This document shows, piece by piece, positions 35,662-44,459 of a DNA stretch of 64,000 nucleotides. Numbering within the stretch: position 1 is the stretch's first letter; every line of letters begins with the position of its first letter. The position numbers and the translations under genes were made by a program. Origin of the DNA: Heterohyrax brucei (Eukaryota; Chordata; Mammalia; Hyracoidea; Procaviidae); NCBI GenBank assembly GCA_028571685.1, contig CM053141.1:58154333-58218332 (forward strand), read 5' to 3'. Under the pieces are notes generated by a model that was not told where the DNA came from, searched no databases, and saw only the letters and a program-made list of their open reading frames with translations.

Positions 35662-35822
35662 AAGCCAAACCAAACCCAGTGCCCCTGAGTCAATTCTGAC
35701 TCAGTGAGCCTACAGACAGAGTAGAACTGCCCCACAGTTTCCAGGGAATGCCTGGCAGATTTGAACCGCTGACCTTTTGGTTGGCAGATGTACCACTTAA
35801 CCACTATGCCACCAGGGTTTCC
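35662..35822 (-). repeat. AfroSINE
   Basis: AAGCCAAACCAAACCCAGTG, GTTTCCAGGGAATGCCTGG, CTTTTGGTTGGCAGATG and CACCAGGGTTTCC. Imperfect CTCACATA/CTCATATA at the two edges. Confidence 0.93.
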
Positions 35823-36067
35823 AGCTCATATAGTCTTTTAAAAAAATACTATACATTATTACTTTAATTTCTAATTCATATTGAAATGCCTATCCTCCTG
35901 TGCTGAATTTACACTTTACTGTAAATATTTAAAATACTATAAAACCACAATTAACTACATATAATTAAAAAAATTCCTTAAATGTGTGTCGCTGAGATAT
36001 GCAATACTTAAAAGATCATGAGAAAAAATCTAAGGCTAACTATTGTCAGAGTTACAAGCCAAAACCA

Positions 36068-36497
36068 CCTGTGTTGTTGGTAGCCCATTTTAACTCACAG
36101 TGATCCTAGCGAGCAGTGTAGACTGCCTCATAGGTGACAGACAGTCCTCTCCTTGTTTCTTCCCTCCCTCCTGATGCTCCTGCCTTTGTCAAGCTCCACA
36201 AGGATGTGCCTTTACTTTGTACTGTGGACACTTGTCACTCCTGGTTAATTACTGAATCCTTACCCTTTCTGTGCCCCCACTCCCACTCCACCTGGGACAG
36301 AGGAAGCCTAGACTTTTGTGGTTCACTCAGTTGTCTGAGTGACACTGGCTGAGACTGGGCCTGATACTGAAATAAAATGAACTGCATTGTAAAAATAGTT
36401 TAAAATCTCAGGATTTCTGAGGAGGAGGTGGTGGATTTGAATTCTGACCTTTGGTTAGCAAGGATATAACACTTAAGTACAGCAATATTAGGGCTCC
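36068..36497 (-). repeat. AfroSINE split by a 276-bp insert
   Basis: Tail-side half at 36068-36134 (GTTGTTGGTAGCCCATTTTA, then GACTGCCTCATAGG) and head-side half at 36411-36497 (GGTGGATTTGAATTCTGACC, CTTTGGTTAGCAAGG). The halves fit together with nothing missing. Confidence 0.8.
36135..36410 (+). mobile_element. Unidentified 276-bp insert within a SINE, LTR-like
   Basis: Begins TGACAGACAG and ends AAAATCTCA, so has TG/CA ends, with AATAAA at 36371. GC-richer than its surroundings. The flanks do not give a clean 4-6 bp duplication. A 72-codon open frame inside (36134-36352) resembles nothing known. Confidence 0.45.
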
Positions 36498-36507
36498 TCT
36501 GAGCTAT

Positions 36508-36659
36508 CATGGTTGCCTTGGAGGTGATTCTGACTCAAAGCAACCCTACAGGACAAATTAGAAGTGCCCCATAGAGTTTCCAAGGAGTACCTGATGGATT
36601 CCAGCTGTAGACCTTTTGGCTGGCAGTTGAGCTCTTAGCCACTGAACCACAGGAGTCCC
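36508..36659 (-). repeat. AfroSINE (array member 1)
   Basis: GGTGATTCTGACTCAAAGCA, GTTTCCAAGGAGTACCTG and CCACTGAACCACAGGAGTCC. Preceded by spacer TCTGAGCTAT (36498-36507). Confidence 0.9.
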
Positions 36660-36672
36660 TCGCAGAGCTGTA

Positions 36673-36796
36673 ACAGCAACCCTGTAGGGCACAGCAGAAC
36701 TGCCCCTAGAGTTTCCAAGGACCACCTGGTGGATTTGAACTGCTGACCTTTTGGTTACAGCCATAGCACTTAATCACCATGCCATTAGGGTTTTCC
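36673..36796 (-). repeat. AfroSINE (array member 2), tail end lost
   Basis: CAGCAACCCTGTAGGGCAC to CACCATGCCATTAGGGTTTT. Preceded by spacer GCAGAGCTGTA (36662-36672). Confidence 0.9.
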
Positions 36797-36807
36797 TCAG
36801 AGCTATA

Positions 36808-36976
36808 AACCACCAAACCAAACCCAGGGCTGTCAAGTCGATTCTGACCCACATTGACTCTATAGGACAAGGTAGAATTGCTCCATGGAGTTTCTAAGGA
36901 GTGCCTGGAGGATTCAAACTGCCGACCTTTTGGTTAGCAGAAGCAGTACTTAATCACTATGTCACCAAGGCTTCGG
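36808..36976 (-). repeat. AfroSINE (array member 3)
   Basis: AACCACCAAACCAAACCC to CACTATGTCACCAAGGCTTC. Flanked by the identical 11-mer TCAGAGCTATA at 36797-36807 and 36977-36987. Confidence 0.94.
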
Positions 36977-37197
36977 TCAGAGCTATACTAGGTATAAACT
37001 GGGGAGGGAAAGGTGAACTTCATTTTCTTAGAGATCAAGAAAGTACAGATGACATTTTAGTTTGCTACCAATCTTTCACCTTAATATGACGTTTATAGCT
37101 GTTTATGAGTCAAGAAGAATCTTCTTAAAGTTAAGACAAGGGTCCTATTGAAAAGTTACAAAACTTCCCCTTCAGTGGTTGCTTGTTTTTCTGCACT

Positions 37198-37756
37198 GGA
37201 GGTCTGACAATTAAGTCCGTGAACTTAATTGTTGTAAGTGCTACATAACTCATTGCTGAATATCACTACGATCACCTTCCAAGTACCTCCCTTGGGACAC
37301 TATGCACAGATGCCAGCACCTCGTCCATCCTTCAAAGCGATTTTGGAACTCTTTCTGGAACGGCCACTGCACAAGCTGGCAAGTTCACAAACTTAACTGC
37401 ACAGCTCGTCTGTGAGAGAGTTTTTTGCCAGTAAACAAGTGACTGTGTTGGAATACCCTCCCTACTCTCCTGATCTGGCCCCCAATGACTTTTTTTTCAC
37501 CCAAAGATAAAGGAACTATTGAAAGGAAGACATTTTGATGACACTCAAGACATCAAGGGTAATGCAACGGCAGCTCTGATGGCCATTCTGGAAAAAGAGT
37601 TCCAAAATTGCTTTGAAGTGTGGACTAAGCACTGGTGTCAGTGCCTAGCTTCCCAAGGAGAGTACTTCGAAGGTGACCATAGTGATAATCAGCAATGAGG
37701 TAAGCAGCACTTTTTCTAGGATGACTTCGCTAACTTAACTGGCAGTCCTCACATGT
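37198..37756 (+). mobile_element. Mariner DNA transposon remnant with long inverted arms
   Basis: Termini GGTCTGACAATTAAGT (37201) and the complement of GTTAAGTTAGCGAAGTCATC (37720-37740) are mariner-type inverted ends. The right part encodes the transposase C-terminus on plus (LEYPPYSPDLAPNDFF near 37450), which contains the third acid of the DD34D triad, and continues to about 37700 with breaks. The left 37230-37365 is the reverse complement of about 37580-37715, so the element folds back on itself. The catalytic N-terminal two thirds is missing. Confidence 0.88.
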
Positions 37757-38199
37757 CAGATTTTTGCCATGTCTTGAAAGCATTACAAAACAAAAAAGGA
37801 GGAGAAAGAGGGTAGTCTATAGTGATTTCAGCAATGGATAAGATACTTTCCGGGAGTTATGAAATTGAGGTTTTAGTCAAGTCAGCCATTAGCTTGTTGT
37901 CTAGTGATGAGCAAGCCAGTTTCTTCAACTCATCTGCAGAGTGAGGAGAGTAAGCTTGACTAGCTGCTCTCAGAGGTCCTTCCACCTCTATCCTGTAACA
38001 GTTAAAACGTCAAGCCACTCCAGTCTATCAGACATTCATTCCCACAAATGAGTAGTATGAAAATCATGGCTAGGGATGAGCAGTTAAAGCCTTCACCCCA
38101 ACTGTTGACTCAGCTGAAGGCAAAAGGGTCTCCTCCCTCATCTGCTCTCTCTCTTAACCAAATCAGGACAGAGATGTGGTCCCACTCCTCCAATCTTCC
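37757..38199. other. Promoter-proximal, nothing recognised
   Basis: No repeat or exon that I can name. A likely place for regulatory sequence downstream (in the gene direction) of the CpG island. Confidence 0.4.
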
Positions 38200-38570
38200 C
38201 AACTCCGCAGTCTCCCCAACCCTCTTCCTCGCCCCGGTTGCTCATCTACCGTAACCCTGCCTCTTTCCCAGGCTCCAGCAGACACTGATCCAGACACCTT
38301 CTCAAATTCCCTCAGTCCTCGCAGGTCGCAGACTTTCCCGTACTCGATTCCAGTGACTGCAGAGTGCCGTTCCTCCAGAACGGTGTTTGCAGCTTCCAGC
38401 TTTGGTTTCACCGCTCGGTCGCGAATCGACGGTCCCAGTACGCTTTAAGGAACTTCCCCGGGTGATACGAGGCTCTGCCGCGAGCTCAGCCCTTCCTACC
38501 ATTTCCTCTCGATTTCTTATCCTTTCTCCCTCCCGAGAGTGAGTCTGCAAGATAAGGAAATACTGTCTAC

Positions 38571-38740
38571 CTCAGTACATCAAGTCCTCGATCTTGAAGA
38601 AGTGAGCAGGAAAGAGCCCGTTTCCAACACTCTCAACTTGCAGCCGTAGGGACCCGCTTCCCCCAGACAGGAAGAAGCGACGACGGCAGCCGCGGGGACC
38701 GTCGGGGAATGAGTTCTGAGTCGGCCAAAGCTGCTGCTGC
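38571..38740 (-). other. SLC38A9: Inferred SLC38A9 non-coding exon 1
   Basis: The CpG-rich segment lies head-on to the gene. On the minus strand a plausible donor, CTGAG|GTAGAC, falls at 38571/38570 and would splice to the ATG exon acceptor at 18780. The segment has no ATG from about 38740 until ATG-TAC-TGA just before the donor. The exact 5' end is not visible; 38740 is placed a short distance downstream of the ZNF143-like site. The donor is weaker than consensus at +4 to +6. Other minus-strand GT candidates (near 38247, 38410 and 38499) are poorer. The exon is inferred, not seen directly. Confidence 0.5.
38572..38580 (-). other. Two-codon upstream ORF (ATG-TAC-TGA)
   Basis: ATG at 38580-38578, TAC at 38577-38575 and TGA at 38574-38572 end one base before the inferred exon 1 donor. 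If transcription begins below about 38810 this is the first ATG of the mRNA. If it begins above 38820, the same stop closes an 82-codon frame that starts at 38820. Confidence 0.45.
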
Positions 38741-38763
38741 GGTCCGACCTCCCGCCGCTGAGG

Positions 38764-38780
38764 ACTACAACGCCCAGAAG
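38764..38780 (+). promoter_or_regulatory. ZNF143/THAP11-type site (SBS)
   Basis: ACTACAACGCCCAGAAG matches the ZNF143/THAP11 promoter motif ACTACAAYTCCCAGMA with one difference. The motif typically sits within tens of bases of CpG-island start sites, which fits a start of the minus-strand transcript just below 38760. Confidence 0.7.
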
Positions 38781-39059
38781 TCTCTGCGACACCTCGCACG
38801 CTCCTCCCCGCAGCACCCATCCACAGTCCCTGAAAGGGAGGTGGCTGGTGCTCTTTGTTTCAGATGTTGCTGCGGTGTTCTCCGGAGGGCAAGTTGAACC
38901 AGAACTGCCCCCTGAAGTTCGCACCCATGTTTGGCCTTGGCAGCAGGCTCTAGGGAATCTCTCATCTCCAGATAGACTTCCCATAGGTGTCTCGGTTCTC
39001 CGGCTTTTGTGTCGTCTGGTGACGTGCTCGTACCCTATCGACACCAAGGGAAGCTAGTT

Positions 39060-39495
39060 TGAAAACAGTTGTTGGGCTGGCACTCGCCCTCATCTAGTTA
39101 GTTGGGTATATTTTTTTATGTTGACGAATACAGACACTTTTTATGCTAATAAGAGTGTCAAGAGGAAATTTTGGGAGATCTTGAGCACCACTTCACAGAC
39201 CCCAGCAATTTTTCCCAAAGCTTCAGCAAACATAAGTAAAATCAGTGTGCTTGCTATAAAGAGTTAGTTCACAGGTTAGTCCTCCGGCCATTCCCGAAAA
39301 CCACATGCCCTTAAGTCTTTCTTGCTTGGGAGACAGTGGCTTAAAAAAAAAACAACAAAACCCGACACCTATAAAACAACAAAACAATGTAATTGTAATA
39401 GACTACCAAAAAAAAAAAAAAAATCTCGACCGTAAAATGCAAATTAACAAATAATACTGAGTGCCAAACATCTTCTGTAATTTCTCTTGTAAGTT
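39060..39495. other. Upstream flank of the promoter, nothing recognised
   Basis: A-rich runs at 39343-39366 and 39408-39422. No gene seen. Confidence 0.5.
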
Positions 39496-39499
39496 TTTA

Positions 39500-39660
39500 T
39501 TACAATTCTAGAGGTATATATTATCCCTGTTTCACAGATGGGCAACAGTTTCAGAGAATTTAATTTAATTGATTTATCCAAGGTCAGATGACTACTTAAT
39601 GGCAGGATAACAGGCATTCAGATAAGGTCTTATCCCAAAACCTATGCTCTGGAACACCTC
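39500..39660 (-). repeat. MIR
   Basis: TATTATCCCTGTTTCACAGA, TTATCCAAGGTCAGATGAC and ACCTATGCTCTGGAACACC, complement of MIR. Confidence 0.87.
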
Positions 39661-39842
39661 CAGACACTGCTGGTGTTATTGAAAGTTAACCAATGCAAGG
39701 CCAGCTGTGTAATCAACGTTGCCTTTAAGGCAATAATCTTTGCAAGTAAGTTATTTTGCTGATGTTATCCTTGTTCAACAACTTTTGTAGCTCCTCTTTT
39801 AGCCCTGCCTTCAAACCAGTACTACATTCATTTAATTGCTTC

Positions 39843-39983
39843 AAAACTAAACAAATCCATTTACACTGAGCTGATTCCCACCCATAGCACCCCTACAGAC
39901 AGAGTAGACCTGCCCTACAGTAGTTGGTAATGTGAACAGCTGATCTTTTGGTTAGCAGCTAACCATCATGCTACCAAGGCACC
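39843..39983 (-). repeat. AfroSINE, small deletions
   Basis: CCATTTACACTGAGCTGATT, ACAGACAGAGTAGACCTGCC and CTTTTGGTTAGCAGC. Confidence 0.88.
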
Positions 39984-40116
39984 TTGATTGTTTCAGTAAT
40001 AGCAAAGATTTCTTCTTCCTCTGTATTCCTGACTGAGAAAAATCTAGGAAAGCCTGGGAAACATAAAGTAAATGGTTTGCAATGTCGTCAGTAAATATGT
40101 CAGACTGTCATCTTTG

Positions 40117-40264
40117 TGGTTGTTAGGTCAATTTTGATTGATGGTGAGCCTGTAGTACAGAACAGAACTACCTCATTGGGCTTCTAAAGACCACCTGGTA
40201 GATTTGAACTGCTGCCCTGTTGGTTAGCAGCTCACCCTCTTAATTGCTATGCTACCAGAGCTCC
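40117..40264 (-). repeat. AfroSINE, long-variant tail
   Basis: GTTGTTAGGTCAATTTTG, GACCACCTGGTAGATTTGAA and GCTATGCTACCAGAGCTCC. Confidence 0.87.
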
Positions 40265-40330
40265 ATGCAGAGAAGGGGACTCCAAAAGTCTATCCCTCCA
40301 TGTAACAGATTGAATCATGACCCCTAAAAC

Positions 40331-40347
40331 GTGTGTGTGTGTGTGTA
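40331..40347. repeat. (GT)n microsatellite
   Basis: Short GT run inside the outer LTR. Confidence 0.9.
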
Positions 40348-40372
40348 TGAAATCCTGGCTCCTATACTGTGG

Positions 40373-40532
40373 AGGAGCCCTGGTGGCCCAGTGGTTCAGT
40401 GCTATGGCTGCTAACTAAAAGGGTGGTGGTTCAAATCCACCGTTTGCTCCTTAGAAACCCTCTGAGGTAGTTGTGCTCTGTCCTATCAGGTTTCTACAAG
40501 TCAGAATTGATTCGGTGACAACAGGTTTGTAC
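40373..40532 (+). repeat. AfroSINE
   Basis: AGGAGCCCTGGTGGCCCAGT, GTGGTTCAAATCCACCG and tail ATTGATTCGGTGACAACAGG. TACTGTGG (40365) and TACTTGTGG (40530) may be its target-site duplication. Confidence 0.92.
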
Positions 40533-40537
40533 TTGTG

Positions 40538-41185
40538 GAAAAAAGACCTGGTAGTACAGTGGTTAGAGTAGTAGGCTGCTATCATGGATTGAATTGTGTG
40601 CCCCAAAAATGTATGCAGCAATTGGGCTAGGCCTTGATTTCTGGTGTAGTATGATGTTCCTTTATGTTGTAAATACTGCTTCCATGATGTTAATGAGGGA
40701 GGATGGGTGGTGGTTGTGTTAGTGAGGCAGGACTTATTTTATAAGAGTCTACAGTGTCTTGAGGCCATCTCTTGGGATGTAAAGGAAAGGGAAGCAAGCA
40801 GAGATCTGAGGACCTCATACCTTCAGGAAAGAAGCAGTACTGGGAACAGAGCGTATCTCTGGATCTAGGGTCCCCATGCCTCAGAAGCTTTCACTCCAGG
40901 GGAAGATTGAACACATGGACCTTCCTTCAGAATCAAGAGAAAAAGACTTTTCTTGGTATTGACACCCTGTAAGAAAACAAATTTCTCTTTGTTAAGGGCA
41001 TCCACTTGTTATAGCAGCTCTAGATGACTAAGACATCTGCTAACCTAAAAGTTGGTAGTGCAAACCCAACATGGGAGAAGATGTGGCAGTATGCTTTTGT
41101 AAAGATACATGGCCTTAGAATCTCTGTGGAGCAGCTGTGAGTTGGCATTGACTTGACACAGTAGCCAAGCCAAATAGGTTTGTTT
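40538..41185 (+). repeat. AfroSINE split by a MaLR-type LTR
   Basis: Head at 40538-40580 (CTGGTAGTACAGTGGTTAGA, ending GGCTGCT), remainder at 41037-41185 (AACCTAAAAGTTGGTAGTGC to GTGAGTTGGCATTGACTTGA). The two halves fit at the CTGCT boundary. Confidence 0.85.
40581..41036 (+). mobile_element. MaLR-type LTR inside a SINE
   Basis: 456 bp bounded by CTGCT on each side (40576-40580 and 41037-41041), the 5-bp duplication expected for ERVL-MaLR. Starts ATCATGGATTGAATTGTGTG and ends CTAGATGACTAAGACAT. Aligns with 22618-23102 and, inverted, 61710-62199. Confidence 0.88.
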
Positions 41186-41489
41186 TATTTGCTTTATATC
41201 TGAGGATGTGACGTAGTGTAATCTAATGTAATCACTTTACCAAATGCAAACTAATATAATCAATCTCTTGAGGTGATACTAGTGTAGCATGGATCCTGTA
41301 CCTAATCATTGTGAATTATATGAAAAGCAACATAGACACAAGGACAACCACACACCCACTGAGGAAGACAGATGCCCTGGGAAGATTGTCAAGAACCAAG
41401 AAATGCCTGAGGCTACAAATAAGAAAAGAATTGACACAGATGAGACCCTAATTAACTAAATTAATTGTATTAGTTATATTAATATAATG

Positions 41490-41636
41490 TTCAAATCCAC
41501 CCTATGGTGTCTTGGAAGACAGGTCTAGTGATCTGCTTTTGTAAGTTCATGGCCTTGAGAACTCGGTGGAGCAATTTCACTCTACATACAGGGGTGACTA
41601 TTACTTGAAATGAACTTAATGGCAACTAACAACAAT
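41490..41636 (+). repeat. AfroSINE 3' part, long variant
   Basis: TTCAAATCCACCCTATGG, GAACTCGGTGGAGCAATTTC and tail ATGAACTTAATGGCAACTAA. Confidence 0.78.
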
Positions 41637-41831
41637 GCCACCCTCATGTGATATTTGTGTTATAGCAGCACTGGCTAAGTAAGACACCACAAAAGTAACA
41701 AACTAGCAAAACTGTCAGAATCAACTTTTTTGGAAATTGTGGAATCTGAAAAGAACTTACAATACCTGGGGGAACATTTAATGAAAAAGAAAAAAAAAAA
41801 AAACCCCTGCTAATTTTTGGTGAAAAAGCTG

Positions 41832-42055
41832 TAAAAAAAAAAACCCTAAAATCCCTTACTGTCGAGGCAATTTCAACTCACAGTTACCCTACAGGACAGA
41901 GTAGAACTGCGCCATAGAGTTTCCAAGGCTGTGGTTAAGGTTGGCTGTTTGAATCCCCCAGCTGGTCCTTGAAAACCCTATGGGACTGTTCTGCTGTGCT
42001 CTAAAGGGTCACTATGCCTTGGAACTGACTCGATGGCAACAGGTTTTTTTTTTTT
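41832..42055. repeat. Two AfroSINE halves in inverted orientation
   Basis: 41832-41928 is the 3' half on minus (CTTACTGTCGAGGCAATTTC to GAGTTTCCAAGG). 41929-42055 is a copy on plus that lost about 20 bp between A and B boxes and ends GATGGCAACAGG plus T12. The two tails point outward, giving a near-palindrome. Confidence 0.88.
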
Positions 42056-42056
42056 A

Positions 42057-42440
42057 AATGGTGTCTTAATTTTTTACCATCCTCGTTTCTGACCTTGCAA
42101 GTGACCTTGAAGACAGCAGCCCGTGTTGCGAAGACAACAGCCCATGTTGCTGATATAAGTTACTTGTGTCAGAAGGAGCACTATGAATCTTAATTCTCAA
42201 AGAACTGTGGTGTGTATTTTGACCTGGCTGAAGACTCTCTGAAGGATCAGTTCAAATAGTCTAACTTGAAGTTTCCCCAATATTTCTAGGCAGCATTTGT
42301 GAAAGGCATTTAAAGGCAAATGTATTTGTTGCTGGTACATGAGGAGAGACATAACGGTCAGGGCAAGCAACAGACAAGTTTAAAAGCCTGGTAAAGAAGC
42401 TTAGAGAGGAGAAGATATTTAGGGAAATCGGGACTTTGAA
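42057..42440. other. Intergenic, nothing firm
   Basis: A 21-bp unit is tandemly repeated at 42111-42152 (GACAGCAGCCCGTGTTGC / GACAACAGCCCATGTTGC). The stretch may belong to the 5' part of the repeat that follows. Confidence 0.5.
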
Positions 42441-42840
42441 AAGCCCCCTGCAATTCCATGGAATCTAGAAGGTCACAGCCCTGTCCGGGACTGGATGCAT
42501 GGTCAGAGGAGACCTGGATGGTGCCTGGCTACCATTGCTGAATGTTTTTATCAAGTTTTCAACAAAGGAATACTTGATCATGGGGAAAAATGTGGAACAC
42601 AATTTCAGATTTCTTAAAGAATCCAGACTTGCTGGACTTGAGGCTGGAAAAAGCCCTGAATTTGTCCCCCTAATGAAATTTTTGAAATTTAAATGGAAAC
42701 TGTTCCCTGAAGTCATCTTCAAACTAAACAGTTTGGTTGAATTAGTAAAGAATATTTGCCATCAGCACTGTGATCTTTTGAAAGATTATCTATACATGAT
42801 CAAATCAACAACAGTAATCCTGAAGCACAGATGAGCAGTG
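42440..42840 (+). repeat. Unclassified LINE-like repeat, copy 3
   Basis: CCTGGATGGTGCCTGGCTAC, ACTTGATCATGGGGAAAA, AATCCAGACTTGCTGG, AATATTTGCCATCAGCACTG and AAAGATTATCTATACATGAT follow the order of copy 1 (6440-6760). A 111-codon frame (42499-42834) crosses it without a family match. Confidence 0.65.
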
Positions 42841-43079
42841 TACAGAGCAGTGAGGCTGTCAATGGCGGTGAGAAAATATGAGAAGAGACAGTGAGAATGA
42901 TGACACAACGGGAATAATGATGACACAGCGGGAATAATGATGACATGACAAAAAGCAGTCCAACTCTTGAGGAAAGTTGCTATTTAGAAGAAAGGAGCAG
43001 CACTAGTTGAATTTTCCTGTTTCCACAGCTTTTAACATGAGATCCGGCTGCAGTTGTACCACAAGACCAAAAAAGACAA
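42841..43079. other. Intergenic, nothing recognised
   Basis: A (GGGAATAATGATGACACA) unit repeats twice at 42898-42945. Confidence 0.5.
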
Positions 43080-43204
43080 AACAAAACAAAGCCCATTCCT
43101 GTCAAGCTAATTCTGACTCATAGCAGTGACTCTGTAGGACAAAAACTGACTCCTTGAGTTTCCAAGAAGCATGTGCTCTTTAACCATCTCACAACCAGGG
43201 CTCC
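43080..43204 (-). repeat. AfroSINE, internally deleted
   Basis: CAAAGCCCATTCCTGTCAAG, TTGAGTTTCCAAGAAGCATG and ACCAGGGCTCC. The B-box region is missing. Confidence 0.82.
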
Positions 43205-43860
43205 CTTTAGCCATGAAGAATGGCTAAAGTTCTAAAAGAAAATAGTTGATCTGGTCTAAAGACCCAGAGAACAGAATTGAGGGCAGTTACAACTGCTGGA
43301 AAGTTAGAGGGTAACACCATGAAAAACAGAGTCAAAGAGAAAGAATCATAAGCTTGTAACCCAGTGTCACAAAACAGTATGTATACTAACTGGTCAACGA
43401 GAAGCTAGTTTGTTCTGTAAAACTTCATCCAAAGTTCGATTAAAAACGAAACAGCAACAAAAACCCTACCTGTATGACGGTGTTTTTTGTTCAAATACAC
43501 TTGAATAGGGTTGTCTCCTTTTACTTTTGTAGTAACTAATACCTATTCCTATTTAACTTGATTTAGATACCTCTATCTTCTAGGAATAAATAGGACTGAC
43601 ATTGTCTCTGCAATGAAGGAATTTTAAATTGTTTAAATTGGAGATATAAATGGTAAAGATGATTTACAACTGTTGCATTTGAACTGGAATCTAAAAAATA
43701 TCCGCTTACATCTGATCATTTTTCTTAATCTCCATTAGTGTGTAAGTTCCTCCATTTTTTCCTCTTAATTCTTAACGAAACTGCGACATATTTTTCCAGC
43801 AAAATTTCCCTCATTCTAGATTTTCTGGTTATATTGTTGTAGCTTTATTTATCATTCTCC
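43205..43860. other. Intergenic, nothing recognised
   Basis: No supported feature. Confidence 0.5.
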
Positions 43861-43966
43861 GTAAGGTTGAAATCAGCTTGATGGCAGTGCGTTTGGATTT
43901 TGTTCTTTTTTAATAGGGTCTCTGTGACTCAGAATTGACTCAGTGGCAATGGATTTGGTTTTTGTA
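43861..43966 (+). repeat. Two AfroSINE 3' tails in tandem
   Basis: GAAATCAGCTTGATGGCAGT then GTTTGG, followed after a T run by GACTCAGAATTGACTCAGTG and GATTTGG. Confidence 0.8.
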
Positions 43967-44087
43967 TCCTGTCTATTTGCTGTAGACTGTTAGGGCTAGC
44001 AGTTTGATCATATTCAAATTGTGATTTTTTTTAATAAAACCTATATAGGTAATATTCTGTACTTCCCATTGTATTACATTGGAAACT

Positions 44088-44231
44088 TTGGTAGTGGTTA
44101 AGTGCTATGGCTGCTAAACAAAAGAATGGCAGTTCAAACTCACCAGGGACTCCTTGGAAACTCTGTGGGGCAGTTCTACTCTGTCTGTAGGGTCTATGAG
44201 TCGGAATCAACTAGACAGCATTGGGTTTTTA
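44088..44231 (+). repeat. AfroSINE
   Basis: GTAGTGGTTAAGTGCTATGG, CAGTTCAAACTCACCAGGG and tail ATCAACTAGACAGCATTGGG. Confidence 0.93.
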
Positions 44232-44242
44232 TCGTATTGCAT

Positions 44243-44385
44243 TGGTGCCCTGGTGGCACAGGAGCTAAGAACTTGACTGCTAACTGAAAGATTGGCAGTT
44301 TGAATCTACCAGCGGCTTCTTGGAAAGTCTGTGGTGCAGTTCTACTCTGTTCTATAGGGCTGTTGCTGATTGGAATGCATCACAT
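44243..44385 (+). repeat. AfroSINE
   Basis: GGTGCCCTGGTGGCACAGGA, GCAGTTTGAATCTACCAGC and GTTCTACTCTGTTCTATAGG. Confidence 0.92.
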
Positions 44386-44459
44386 TTGTACGCACGTAAT
44401 TTCTTGAGATACTTCTTTTGTGATGTTCTCTCTGACTGGTGCAGGTAATGTGGTTGACT

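Larger units (their letters stand above)
38200..39030. promoter_or_regulatory. SLC38A9: CpG-island promoter of SLC38A9
   Basis: CpG density and GC content rise sharply in an otherwise AT-rich, CpG-poor window, with many GCG/CGC words from about 38330 to 38820 and again near 39000-39040. The island lies upstream of the minus-strand SLC38A9 exons, as expected for a TATA-less housekeeping promoter. ETS-type TTCCTG occurs on minus near 38670 and TGACGTG near 39020. A good plus-strand donor (AGA|GTGAGT at 38538-38545) could serve a divergent non-coding transcript. The open frames across the island are a by-product of high GC and match no protein I recognise. Confidence 0.85.
40301..41686 (+). mobile_element. 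MaLR-type LTR split by nested SINEs and a second LTR
   Basis: The outer LTR starts TGTAACAGATTGAATCATGA (40301-40372), resumes at 41190 (GAGGATGTGACGTAGTGTAA, CAAGAACCAAGAAATGCCTG) and ends GCACTGGCTAAGTAAGACA at 41686. Between these lie SINEs at 40373-40532, 40538-41185 and 41490-41636. The insert boundaries and the assignment of all three pieces to one LTR are inferred from order. Confidence 0.6.

Noticed and set aside
38538-38545. Strong plus-strand splice donor in the promoter
   Set aside because: Could mark a divergent transcript, but no partner exon or protein is visible on plus, so it is not called as a gene.
38580-39047. 155-codon minus-strand open frame across the CpG island
   Set aside because: High GC removes stop codons by chance. 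The sequence is not protein-like, matches no family, and overlaps several other chance frames on both strands.
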